Below, in pieces: positions 1 through 6,441 of a stretch of DNA of 7,988 bases; within the stretch, counting starts at the first letter, position 1, and the number at the start of each line of letters is the position of its first letter. The notes under the pieces were generated by a model. It made no database searches and was not told the origin of the DNA. It was given only the letters and a program-made list of their open reading frames with translations. Source of the stretch: an uncultured Eubacteriales bacterium (GTDB lineage: Bacteria; Bacillota; Clostridia; Christensenellales; Christensenellaceae); the NCBI GenBank assembly GCA_900545085.1, contig UQXU01000084.1:1-7988 (forward strand), written 5' to 3'. A program made the position numbers and the translations under genes.

Positions 1-55
1 GAGCATTCGGCTGTTAACCGAAGGGTCGTTGGTTCGAGTCCAACTTGGGGAGCCA
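1..55 (+). tRNA. tRNA-Asn (anticodon GUU), 3' part, 5' end outside the window
   Basis: The visible part folds as a tRNA from the 3' half of the D stem onward. The anticodon stem is TTCGG (6-10) with CCGAA (18-22), and the 7-nt loop CTGTTAA (11-17) has anticodon GTT at 13-15, which reads Asn codons. A 5-nt variable loop (23-27) is followed by the T stem GTTGG/CCAAC around the loop TTCGAGT (33-39). The 3' acceptor strand is 45-51, the discriminator base is G52, and the CCA end is encoded at 53-55. About 21 bases of the 5' end lie before the window, so the acceptor pairing cannot be checked. Confidence 0.95.
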
Positions 56-64
56 TAATCGAGA

Positions 65-94
65 GACAGTTGCTACGCAGCTGTCTTTTGTTTT
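65..94 (+). terminator. Rho-independent terminator after tRNA-Asn
   Basis: A 9-bp stem (65-73 with 77-85, one G-T pair) encloses the 3-nt loop TAC and is followed at once by TTTTGTTTT (86-94). It starts 9 nt after the tRNA CCA end, so it most likely ends the tRNA transcript and insulates the AraC gene downstream. Confidence 0.85.
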
Positions 95-105
95 ATCTGA
101 GAAAT

Positions 106-134
106 TTGACATAAGTTTCATAAACTCGTATAAT
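106..134 (+). promoter_or_regulatory. Consensus sigma-A promoter of the AraC-family gene
   Basis: The -35 TTGACA (106-111) and the -10 TATAAT (129-134) both match consensus exactly, with the ideal 17-nt spacer. The expected start of transcription is near 141, giving a leader of about 36 nt. The spacer holds the inverted repeat AGTTT-CAT-AAACT (114-126). A second small one, AGCG-CT-CGCT (141-150), sits at the expected transcript start. AACTCG occurs twice, at 123-128 and 151-156, exactly 28 bp apart. A promoter this strong for a regulator gene suggests repression or autoregulation through one of these repeats, which is inference. Confidence 0.8.
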
Positions 135-176
135 TTAATTAGCGCTCGCTAACTCGAAGGAAACGGAGAATGAAAT

Positions 177-1184
177 ATGTTTAATTCAGAAACTCTGTTA
201 ATGATGCAGGATCAGCCGTATTTCAGCAAAATAGATAAAATATCAGATAGGGAAGAGCAAGGTACGTTTTATTTTCAAAATGAAACAGGCTATGGAAAAA
301 TAGAGGTCTATAGGATATTACCGGGGTTTGAGCTGCATTATAATGACATAAATATGAGTTACATGGACGAAGGGTTGTTTTATGGCTGCGATGATAAAGA
401 CAATGACATAATTGAAATCAATCATTGCAGTCGAGGCAGATATGAGTGCGATTCCGGAACTCGTAGTACATGCTATATATCTCCGGGAGATCTCTCCATA
501 AGTCCGATGTTTAAACCTAAAATTGCATCAGGATTCCCTCTTAACCACTATTATGGAGTGGCTGTTTACATCAATGCAAAGAAAATACCTAATGAGCTGA
601 AGAGTTTGTTCAAGATACTTACAATTGATTTATCCAAATTGTATTCAATAATATGCAGCGAAAAACATCATATAATTGTTCGGGCGAATGAGTCCATACA
701 GCATATTTTCTCAGAGCTTTATTCCCTGCGCGAAAAGCGTAAATTGGGATACATGCGGGTAAAAACGCTCGAGCTTCTTCTTTTTTTAAGTGATTTTTGC
801 GACGATGATTTAAAATGCGAAGAACGATATTTCGATTTAATTAGAGTACATAAAATAAAAGAAATTAGAGATTTTATGGTGAGTGATATTTCAAAACATT
901 ATACAATTGAAGAGCTGTCGAAAAAATTTGAAATAGCTCCTACTTCTATGAAAAAGTGTTTTAAAGGTGTTTACGGTACGTCAATATATGCGTACCTGCG
1001 CACGTATCGTCTTCAAAGTGCACAAGAGATGTTAATGAACAGCTCTGCGTCTGTATCTGAGATAGCTGTGCGGGTGGGATATTCAAATCCAAACAAGTTT
1101 ATGGCCGCTTTTAAGCAGGAATATGGCATAACGCCTATGAGATTTAGAAAAAGTGTCTGTGAGGATAGAATAATGTCTGAATAG
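177..1184 (+). CDS. AraC-family transcriptional regulator
   Basis: This is a 335-residue DNA-binding regulator of the AraC/XylS family. The C-terminal 100 residues form the typical domain of two helix-turn-helix motifs: the first at about 242-262 (the TIEELSKKFEIAPTSMKKCF region), the second at about 290-311. The family signature GYSNPNKFMAAFKQEYGITP spans 301-320. The N-terminal 200 residues look like a ligand-sensing, cupin-like domain, but I cannot name the ligand. The start at 177 is supported by GGAG (165-168) 8 nt upstream; an ATG at 170 stops within a few codons. No terminator is visible before the next gene, 87 bp away, so read-through into the lipoprotein gene is possible. The coding sequence is noticeably AT-rich: sampled 60-base lines give about 22-33% GC, against 52-57% in neighbouring genes. 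That hints at a separate origin. The family call is firm; the target genes are unknown. Confidence 0.93.
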   Translation: MFNSETLLMMQDQPYFSKIDKISDREEQGTFYFQNETGYGKIEVYRILPGFELHYNDINMSYMDEGLFYGCDDKDNDIIEINHCSRGRYECDSGTRSTCYISPGDLSISPMFKPKIASGFPLNHYYGVAVYINAKKIPNELKSLFKILTIDLSKLYSIICSEKHHIIVRANESIQHIFSELYSLREKRKLGYMRVKTLELLLFLSDFCDDDLKCEERYFDLIRVHKIKEIRDFMVSDISKHYTIEELSKKFEIAPTSMKKCFKGVYGTSIYAYLRTYRLQSAQEMLMNSSASVSEIAVRVGYSNPNKFMAAFKQEYGITPMRFRKSVCEDRIMSE

Positions 1185-1187
1185 TCA

Positions 1188-1216
1188 TTGCAGGCAAGGC
1201 AAATACAGCTTAAAAT
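1188..1216 (+). promoter_or_regulatory. Candidate promoter of the GLUG lipoprotein gene
   Basis: TTGCAG (1188-1193) and TAAAAT (1211-1216) are separated by 17 nt, matching 4 and 5 of 6 consensus bases. Transcription would start near 1223, just before the palindrome at 1229-1240. An alternative pair, TTGCAA (1232-1237) with TATAGG (1256-1261), would start transcription within a few bases of the ATG and lose the ribosome binding site, so I prefer the upstream pair. Confidence 0.5.
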
Positions 1217-1228
1217 GAACTTATCGGA

Positions 1229-1240
1229 TAGTTGCAACTA
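1229..1240. promoter_or_regulatory. 12-bp palindrome TAGTTGCAACTA, operator candidate
   Basis: TAGTTGCAACTA is a perfect palindrome 32 bp before the lipoprotein ATG and just downstream of the predicted transcript start, a typical repressor position. Its 11-base segment AGTTGCAACTA recurs at 2635-2645 over the -35 of the ABC-F promoter. I see no other copy in the window. A dimeric regulator such as a MarR-type protein could bind such a site, but no regulator of that type is encoded here. Confidence 0.45.
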
Positions 1241-1271
1241 ACTCTTTGTCTTACTTATAGGAGGGAACGTA

Positions 1272-2555
1272 ATGAAAAAAGTGAAGATTCTCGGGCTTGT
1301 TATTGCTGCAGCGATGAGTGTATCGCTTTTCGTCGGCTGCTCAAGCTCAGACACGGCCTCAGATACTGTACAAAATACTGCTACAGCGGAAGTCAGTGAA
1401 TCTGCGGCGCAGTCTGAAGCGACACCGGCTGAGTTCGCAGGGGGAAACGGAACGGCAGAAGATCCTTATCAGATCGAAACGGCGGATCAGCTGAATGCGG
1501 TGAGAAATGACTTGACAGCAAATTATATTCTTAATGCTGATATTGATCTGGATGAGTATACAAATTGGGAGCCTATCGGCGAGTTTAAACCTCTCTCCGA
1601 AAATGATGATGAGACGCCTGCTCCTGAGGCGGCGTTTACAGGCAGCTTTGACGGCAACGGACACAAAATATCAAACATAAAGATTGACAATACGGAGATA
1701 ATGGGCTGTGGACTTTTCGGCTGCGTCACGGGTGAAAATTCCGGTGTTAAAAATCTCACTGTTGAAAATGCAGACGTCAATGGAGGTGTGTATTCCGGAT
1801 GCGTGATAGGTTCTGCGTTCAGCGGAGCTGTAGTCGAGGGAATTACTCTGACAGGCGAGAATAAACTCGCCGGTACCTTTCTTGTCGGCGGCGTCGTGGG
1901 CGCGTCTATGTGCGATTTGATTAAAGATTGCACAGCCTGCGCAGACGTGACGCTGAATGGAGACAACGCGCAGGGAGCCGGAATTATCGTCGGAGGTGCG
2001 GAAGGTTCTAATCTGGAGAATTGCAAGGCTGAAAACGGCACGGTTACAGCTACAGGCAAGTCAAGTCTGAGCATAGGCGGTATGGCAGGCTGTGCTCACG
2101 AGAGCGAATATGTAAAAAACTGCTCTGCTGAAAATGTAAAAGTGACTGCGCCGGAAGGATCTTATATGATAGGCGGTTTAATAGGTCACGCCGGCAGATT
2201 TGACGAAGAAGGAAAAATAGACGTTGATGTTTATACTTTGATTAGCGGCTGCACTGCTAAAGACGTAAGTGTAACAGCAGATGAGAGCGCAGACAGAATA
2301 GGGATGATTGTCGGAGGCGGCTTCTATGGCAGCGCTTATACTCAGTATTATTCCGAACCGTCTACATTTATCGTGGAAAACTGCGAGGCAGCCGGCACGA
2401 TAGACGGCGGAAAGATAGTAGGAACAATAGCCGGTTATATATATAACAATTCTACTGTCAAAGACTGCACGTCAGATGTGACTATAAATGGTGAACCGGG
2501 CAGGGTAGAATTCGGCGGCGATGCTGACAGTGCAGCTCTGGATACGCTGAATTAA
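1272..2555 (+). CDS. GLUG-repeat surface lipoprotein
   Basis: This 427-residue protein is predicted to be exported and anchored as a lipoprotein. It has a basic start (MKKVK), a hydrophobic segment (about 6-22) and a lipobox ending FVGC, with Cys23 as the lipidation site. A low-complexity Ser/Thr/Ala/Glu linker follows (24-53). Residues 57-105 carry the GGNGTAEDPYQIETADQL segment and the NADIDLD...W.PIG pattern found ahead of GLUG repeats. FTGSFDGNGHKISNI follows (122-136). The rest is a run of degenerate Gly-rich repeats (GLFG, GGVVG, GGAEG, GGMAG, GGLIGHAG, GTIAG) expected to stack as a right-handed beta-helix. Most turns carry a cysteine in an [N/D/G]-C-x-[A/S] context. The start is fixed by TAGGAGGGA (1258-1266) just before ATG. 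No catalytic motif or sortase signal is seen. Such proteins are often adhesins or cell-surface structural proteins, but the role here is unknown. Confidence 0.85.
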   Translation: MKKVKILGLVIAAAMSVSLFVGCSSSDTASDTVQNTATAEVSESAAQSEATPAEFAGGNGTAEDPYQIETADQLNAVRNDLTANYILNADIDLDEYTNWEPIGEFKPLSENDDETPAPEAAFTGSFDGNGHKISNIKIDNTEIMGCGLFGCVTGENSGVKNLTVENADVNGGVYSGCVIGSAFSGAVVEGITLTGENKLAGTFLVGGVVGASMCDLIKDCTACADVTLNGDNAQGAGIIVGGAEGSNLENCKAENGTVTATGKSSLSIGGMAGCAHESEYVKNCSAENVKVTAPEGSYMIGGLIGHAGRFDEEGKIDVDVYTLISGCTAKDVSVTADESADRIGMIVGGGFYGSAYTQYYSEPSTFIVENCEAAGTIDGGKIVGTIAGYIYNNSTVKDCTSDVTINGEPGRVEFGGDADSAALDTLN

Positions 2556-2587
2556 GGCTGAGAGCATTTTCTTTACTTCATTTATTA

Positions 2588-2621
2588 TTCGGGAGGGGCG
2601 CTTCGTCTCTCCTGAGTTTTT
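2588..2621 (+). terminator. Rho-independent terminator after the lipoprotein gene
   Basis: Bases 2590-2600 pair with 2604-2614 around the loop CTT, an 11-bp stem with a few G-T pairs that can be extended by 2588-2589 with 2615-2616. TTTTT (2617-2621) follows. It lies 32 nt after the lipoprotein stop and separates that unit from the ABC-F promoter. Confidence 0.8.
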
Positions 2622-2634
2622 ATGCGAGATGTAA

Positions 2635-2645
2635 AGTTGCAACTA
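2635..2645. promoter_or_regulatory. Second copy of the AGTTGCAACTA palindromic element
   Basis: AGTTGCAACT (2635-2644) is a perfect 10-bp palindrome; with A2645 it repeats 11 bases of the element at 1229-1240. It covers the -35 hexamer TTGCAA (2637-2642) of the ABC-F promoter, so a bound protein would block RNA polymerase. The overlap also means part of the match could reflect -35 sequence constraint alone. Confidence 0.45.
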
Positions 2646-2666
2646 GCTATTGCTACGTGGTATAAT
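2637..2666 (+). promoter_or_regulatory. Promoter of the ABC-F / rnc operon
   Basis: The -10 TATAAT (2661-2666) is consensus and is preceded by TGG, an extended -10 element. The -35 TTGCAA (2637-2642) lies 18 nt upstream. Transcription should start near 2673, leaving a leader of only about 26 nt. That is too short for the attenuation leader typical of antibiotic-induced ABC-F resistance genes. Confidence 0.75.
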
Positions 2667-2698
2667 CTTTTCAGCATGTTTTGTGAGGTAAAGAGTTT

Positions 2699-4594
2699 AT
2701 GGCAGTGATAATATCTTCGTCTAATATGGGTAAAGCCTTCGGAGAGAGGACGATACTTAAAGACGCAAGCTTTAACGTGATGGAAGGCGACAAGATAGGA
2801 ATACTCGGCGTGAACGGCGCGGGAAAAACTACTCTGTTCAAGCTGATTACAGGCGAGCTGACGCCGGACGAAGGGGAGCTGCACATAAGCAAAAATACAG
2901 TAATATCGTATATGAGTCAGCATGCGGATTTCACCTCCGAAAAGACCGCGTATCAGGAAACTCTATCCGTATTCGATGATTTGAAGGACATGGAGAGGGA
3001 GATAGAGAGCATACGAGTCAGAATTGAGACAAATCCGGATGAAAAGCTAATATCGCGTATGGAAAACCTGCGTATTCAATACGAAGAGAGAGGCGGAATG
3101 ACATGTGAATCCCGCTCGCGTTCGGCTTTAAAGGGTTTGGGTCTGTCGGACGAAGAGATAGATCTGCCCATGGATGCACTCTCCGGCGGCCAGAGGACGA
3201 GAGTTCTTTTGGCAAAGCTGTTGTTGAGCGGCTCAAATGTTTTGCTTCTCGACGAGCCTACAAACCATTTAGACATAAATGCAGTTGCCTGGCTGGAGGA
3301 GTTTTTGCGCAGTTATAGAGGCACGGTTCTGGTTATATCTCATGACAGATATTTCCTGGATAAAGTAGCTACTCGGATATTTGACGTCCGCGGAACTCAT
3401 ATCAAGGCGTATAAAGGAAACTACAGCGCATATGTGAAAAAGAAAGAGGAAGACGATATTGCCGCTGCAAGGCTGTACCAGAAGAAAAAGCATGAGATAG
3501 AAAAGCTCGAAGGCATTATTGAACAGCAGCGCAATTGGGGACGAGAGAGAAATTTTATAACGGCGCGTTCTAAACAGAAGGCGTTGGAGCGCATAGAAGA
3601 AACGGTGACTGCGCCGGAGTCTGACCCGGCTTCTATTCGTTTTAAATTCAAGGCGGAAAGAGGCTCGGGCAAAGATGTTCTCATAGCAGAAGATTTATCG
3701 GTAGCGTTTGACGGTCAGCCGCTGTTTGCGGGAGTAAACCTTCATATACGCAAAGGGGAGAGAGTGTTTATTCTGGGCGATAACGGCAGCGGAAAGACAA
3801 CACTGCTTCGCACATTGATAGGACAGCTCAAGCCTGACACGGGCGAGATTGAGCTGGGGGCGCGGGTGAAAATAGGCTATTACGATCAGGCTATGAGCGA
3901 TCTCGATCCGGACAAGACTCCTTTGGACTTATTGATAGCGACGCTTCCGCATATGGATACAGTCAGAATACGGAGCGCGCTCGGCGCTTTTCTGATAAGA
4001 GGGGACGACGTCAATAAAAAAATATCTGCGCTCTCAGGCGGAGAGAGAGCCAGAGTAGCATTGGCGAGATTAATGCTCTCGCGCTGCAATTTTCTGATAA
4101 TGGACGAGCCTACAAACCATCTGGATATACCGTCAAAAGAAGTTTTGGAACAAGCGCTTCTCGATTATGACGGAACTTTGCTGATGGTTTCGCATGACAG
4201 ATATTTTATAGAGAAAATCGCGGATAGAATATATTATATAAGCGACGGCGGAGCTGTGGAATACGTCGGCGGATACGACTATTTTCTTTCGAAGCAGCCG
4301 GAACGTCTCGCGCAGCCTGCGAGGCAGAAAAAGGCGGAGGACAAGCCTAACGAGTATAAACAGAAAAAACAGCGAGATGCAGAAAAGAGAAAGCGTGCTG
4401 CTGCGCTGCGCAGGCTGGAGCAGCAGATAGCGGAAAAGGAAGCGGAGGCTGAAAGGCTTTCGTCTGAGGCGGCGGAATGCTCCGGAGACTATCAGCGCGC
4501 CATGGAGCTTACGAGCAAGCTGGACGAGGCAAACAGCGAGCTTGAAGCTCTATATGAGAAATGGGAGATCATGGCGGAGGATTCAGATGAATAG
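2699..4594 (+). CDS. ABC-F family ATPase (ribosome-associated, YdiF/Uup-like)
   Basis: This is a 631-residue soluble protein with two ATP-binding cassettes and no membrane segments, which defines the ABC-F class. These proteins bind the ribosomal E site and contact P-site tRNA. Cassette 1 has Walker A GVNGAGKTT (37-45), Q-loop Gln74, signature LSGGQ (161-165), Walker B VLLLDEPTNH (181-190) and SHDRYF (214-219). Cassette 2 has GDNGSGKTT (360-368), LSGGE (445-449), FLIMDEPTNHLD (465-476) and SHDRYF (498-503). The basic linker between them (about 245-305, including ARSKQKALERIE) is the expected P-site tRNA interaction motif. A charged C-terminal coiled coil (about 552-625) resembles that of Uup and YdiF. 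All catalytic residues are intact. GAGG (2685-2688) precedes the ATG. Length and tail suggest a housekeeping translation factor; an antibiotic-resistance role is less likely but not excluded. It is cotranscribed with rnc. Confidence 0.93.
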   Translation: MAVIISSSNMGKAFGERTILKDASFNVMEGDKIGILGVNGAGKTTLFKLITGELTPDEGELHISKNTVISYMSQHADFTSEKTAYQETLSVFDDLKDMEREIESIRVRIETNPDEKLISRMENLRIQYEERGGMTCESRSRSALKGLGLSDEEIDLPMDALSGGQRTRVLLAKLLLSGSNVLLLDEPTNHLDINAVAWLEEFLRSYRGTVLVISHDRYFLDKVATRIFDVRGTHIKAYKGNYSAYVKKKEEDDIAAARLYQKKKHEIEKLEGIIEQQRNWGRERNFITARSKQKALERIEETVTAPESDPASIRFKFKAERGSGKDVLIAEDLSVAFDGQPLFAGVNLHIRKGERVFILGDNGSGKTTLLRTLIGQLKPDTGEIELGARVKIGYYDQAMSDLDPDKTPLDLLIATLPHMDTVRIRSALGAFLIRGDDVNKKISALSGGERARVALARLMLSRCNFLIMDEPTNHLDIPSKEVLEQALLDYDGTLLMVSHDRYFIEKIADRIYYISDGGAVEYVGGYDYFLSKQPERLAQPARQKKAEDKPNEYKQKKQRDAEKRKRAAALRRLEQQIAEKEAEAERLSSEAAECSGDYQRAMELTSKLDEANSELEALYEKWEIMAEDSDE

Positions 4595-5270
4595 CTTAAC
4601 CACTAAAATAAATTATAAGTTTAAAAACCAAAAGCTGTTGGACAGAGCGCTGTGTCATTCGTCTTTTGACAGGAAACACAGCAATGAAAGGCTTGAATTT
4701 CTAGGAGACGCTGTCCTTGAGCTTTGCAGCAGTGAGAGACTTTTTCTGGCGTATCCTGAGATGGACGAGGGAGAATTGACCAGAAAACGCGCCTCTATGG
4801 TATGCGAGGATGCGCTCAGCTTTTTCGCGAGGTATGCTAATATAGGAGAATATCTCAAGATTGGCAGGAGCGAAGAAGTGACGGGCGGCAGAGACAAGCC
4901 CTCTATGCTTGCTGACGCCGTAGAAGCTATCATAGGGGCGGCGTATCTGGACGGAGGATTGGAAGCGGCGCAGTGCGTGGTCAGCTCTGTACTGGAATAT
5001 ATAGAAAAAAACGCGGTATTCCATGCCGATGCAAAATCAGAGCTGCAAATGTTTGTGCAAAGAAATGGCAAAAACAATCTTAGATATGAAGTGTTCAAGC
5101 AGGAAGGACCTCCGCACAATACGACGTTCTATGTACGTGTAATACTGGATGAAGGAATATCGGCGGAAGGAGTAGGCAAATCTAAAAAACAGGCGGAGCA
5201 GCAGTCGGCGGCAAAGCTGCTTGAAATACTGACGAATGAAGGGGCGGCGACGCAGGAGAGTAAACACTGA
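4587..5270 (+). CDS. rnc: Ribonuclease III
   Basis: This 227-residue endonuclease cuts double-stranded RNA and processes the rRNA precursor and some mRNAs. The N-terminal catalytic domain has the family signature ERLEFLGDAV (34-43) and DAVEAIIGAAYLDGG (110-124). The metal-binding and catalytic acids expected from the family are present: Glu34, Glu37, Asp41, Asp110 and Glu113. A C-terminal double-stranded-RNA-binding domain spans about 150-215 and ends with the basic KSKKQAEQQSAAKLL helix. Length is normal. The chosen ATG (4587) has GGAGG (4576-4580) 6 nt upstream; longer in-frame starts from 4542 lie inside the ABC-F gene and lack homology. The start overlaps the ABC-F stop by 8 nt, which implies translational coupling. 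A terminator follows about 125 bp after the stop. Confidence 0.96.
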   Translation: MNSLTTKINYKFKNQKLLDRALCHSSFDRKHSNERLEFLGDAVLELCSSERLFLAYPEMDEGELTRKRASMVCEDALSFFARYANIGEYLKIGRSEEVTGGRDKPSMLADAVEAIIGAAYLDGGLEAAQCVVSSVLEYIEKNAVFHADAKSELQMFVQRNGKNNLRYEVFKQEGPPHNTTFYVRVILDEGISAEGVGKSKKQAEQQSAAKLLEILTNEGAATQESKH

Positions 5271-5273
5271 CAA

Positions 5274-5372
5274 ATGCCGGATAAGATTATGCCGCTCAGG
5301 CTGAGCCAAACCTATCAGCGAGCTGCAAAAAATGCTGAACTTTCGACGGCTTCAAGGAGTGGAAAAGTATAA
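5274..5372 (+). other. Short ORF in the rnc 3' region, doubtful
   Basis: An ATG 3 bp after the rnc stop opens a 32-codon frame beginning MPDKIMPLRL. The nearest GGAG (5255-5258) is 15 nt away, too far for a good ribosome binding site, and I recognise no family. The same stretch holds the inverted repeat GCTCAG-G-CTGAGC (5294-5306) and a TATAAT (5368-5373) without a clear -35. It is more likely untranslated 3' sequence of the rnc transcript or a decayed gene end. Confidence 0.12.
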
Positions 5373-5395
5373 TAGATTATCGGAAAATTTACAGT

Positions 5396-5428
5396 AAGAC
5401 CGCGGCAGGAGCGTACCGCGGTCTTTTT
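5396..5428 (+). terminator. Strong terminator of the ABC-F / rnc operon
   Basis: GACCGCGG (5398-5405) pairs perfectly with CCGCGGTC (5416-5423) around a 10-nt loop, extended by two A-T pairs, and TTTTT (5424-5428) follows. On the minus strand the same hairpin lies just past the permease stop but has only a weak T tract, so it ends mainly plus-strand transcription and may partly serve both convergent units. Confidence 0.9.
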
Positions 5429-5432
5429 GCGT

Positions 5433-6371
5433 CTATAGAAATCCCATAGACTTTAGAATAAATATGTATATGAAAAATGTGAATACCGACAATGCGGCGG
5501 AAAACACGACCAAATGACTGGCCAGATCTGCGTCGCCGTCCATTTGCTCCGCCATGACGTAAGAACCCACGGCAGTCGGAGCGGAAGCGAGGCACATGAG
5601 AGTCGCAAGCTCAACTCCTCTGAAGCCAAGCATGACGACTATTGGAATGGCAATGACCGGGACGATAACAAGTCTTGCTGCTATTCCTGAAATCAATTGG
5701 CGCTTATGGTGAGCGACAGAGCTGAATTTTAACGTGCCGCCGAGGCCTATCAGAGCGAGAGGAGTTGCCATATCTGCGAGCTGTTTAGATACCTTGGCGA
5801 GGCTTGTCGGTAGCTCTATACCTATGATTTTTAAAGCGACGGCAGCGAGAGAGCCTATTATCAGAGGATTGGTGATAATGCCCTTTAGGATAGGGAGGGG
5901 CTGAGGCTTTCCCCTGCGGAACATCTCCAGCGATATTACGGCGAGGACGTTGAATATAGGTATTACGAACATGGCTATCATAGAGGGCGTGCCGCCGGCT
6001 GTGTCTCCGAAAAGCGATGTGCAGATAGGAACGCCGAAAAGAAGGAAGTTGCTGCGATATATAGCCTGAATAAGAACGCCGCGCCTCCTGTTGTTTTTTT
6101 CTAATAAGGGGACTATCACGCAGAGCAGAAGAAACGTGCCTACGACCATTATTACAGAGGTGAGCACAAGAGACGGATTCCAGGTTTGACTCCAATCGCT
6201 GTTGTATATATTATAAAAAACAAGTGCGGGCTGAAAAATAATAAAGGAGAAATTGTTCAGCTTTTTAACGGAGCTGTCATCCAGCTTGCTGAATCGGACT
6301 AATACATATCCCAGTACAATCATAAAAAACAAAGGGAATACAGTGTTGAAGGATAGTAATAAGCTTTCCAT
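5433..6371 (-). CDS. AEC-family (auxin efflux carrier / MdcF-like) permease
   Basis: This is a 312-residue inner-membrane transporter of the AEC family, whose studied bacterial members move malate, malonate or similar carboxylates. About ten hydrophobic segments can be placed (roughly 5-25, 42-57, 66-90, 107-121, 129-150, 165-183, 198-212, 226-249, 256-275, 284-306), in two halves split by a charged loop near 151-160. Family landmarks are RSNFLLFGVPI (106-116) in the first half and ASAPTAVGSYVMAEQ (262-276) in the second, followed by the DADLASHLVVFSAALS stretch. The ATG has GAGG 6 nt upstream on the minus strand. It diverges from a LysR-family gene across a 124-bp spacer with shared promoter elements, so that regulator probably controls it. 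The substrate cannot be read from the sequence; an organic anion is most likely. Confidence 0.9.
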   Translation of the reverse strand: MESLLLSFNTVFPLFFMIVLGYVLVRFSKLDDSSVKKLNNFSFIIFQPALVFYNIYNSDWSQTWNPSLVLTSVIMVVGTFLLLCVIVPLLEKNNRRRGVLIQAIYRSNFLLFGVPICTSLFGDTAGGTPSMIAMFVIPIFNVLAVISLEMFRRGKPQPLPILKGIITNPLIIGSLAAVALKIIGIELPTSLAKVSKQLADMATPLALIGLGGTLKFSSVAHHKRQLISGIAARLVIVPVIAIPIVVMLGFRGVELATLMCLASAPTAVGSYVMAEQMDGDADLASHLVVFSAALSVFTFFIYIFILKSMGFL

Positions 6372-6392
6372 AGTTTTCCTCGTTTAATATTA

Positions 6393-6409
6393 AAATGTAT
6401 TTTACATTT
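6393..6409. promoter_or_regulatory. Inverted repeat at the permease transcript start
   Basis: AAATGTA (6393-6399) and TACATTT (6403-6409) are perfect inverted arms around a 3-nt centre, directly beside a 12-bp palindrome TTTAATATTAAA (6383-6394). They span the predicted permease transcription start near 6406, a position suited to repression. The AT-rich context makes chance matches more likely. Confidence 0.4.
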
Positions 6410-6412
6410 ATT

Positions 6413-6441
6413 AGTATAAAACAGTACGAGAAAATTGTCTA
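6413..6441 (-). promoter_or_regulatory. Promoter of the AEC permease gene
   Basis: Read on the minus strand, the -35 TAGACA (6441-6436) and the -10 TATACT (6418-6413) each match 5 of 6 consensus bases, with a 17-nt spacer. Transcription should start near 6406, with a leader of about 35 nt. The -35 overlaps that of the divergent LysR promoter. Confidence 0.65.

Noticed and set aside
1..1184. tRNA-Asn as an integration site with the AraC and lipoprotein genes as an acquired island
   Set aside because: I could not find a second copy of the tRNA 3' end in the window, and there is no integrase or other mobility gene. Base composition alone is not enough.
1359..2074. Long minus-strand open frames opposite the lipoprotein gene
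   Set aside because: They overlap a clear lipoprotein gene, are rich in Ser, Pro and Arg as expected for antisense shadows, lack ribosome binding sites and match no family I know.
4542..4586. Longer rnc start giving 15 extra N-terminal residues
   Set aside because: The extension lies within the ABC-F gene in another frame, has no matching ribosome binding site, and RNase III proteins normally begin close to the NxLxxKLxYxFKN-type segment that follows ATG 4587.
2699..4594. ABC-F protein as an antibiotic-resistance determinant
   Set aside because: The leader is only about 26 nt with no attenuator or leader peptide, and the protein has the long coiled-coil tail of housekeeping members. The call would need a phylogenetic placement.
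5396..5428. Fully bidirectional terminator for rnc and the permease
   Set aside because: The hairpin is symmetric but the minus-strand side lacks a proper T tract, so only plus-strand termination is well supported.
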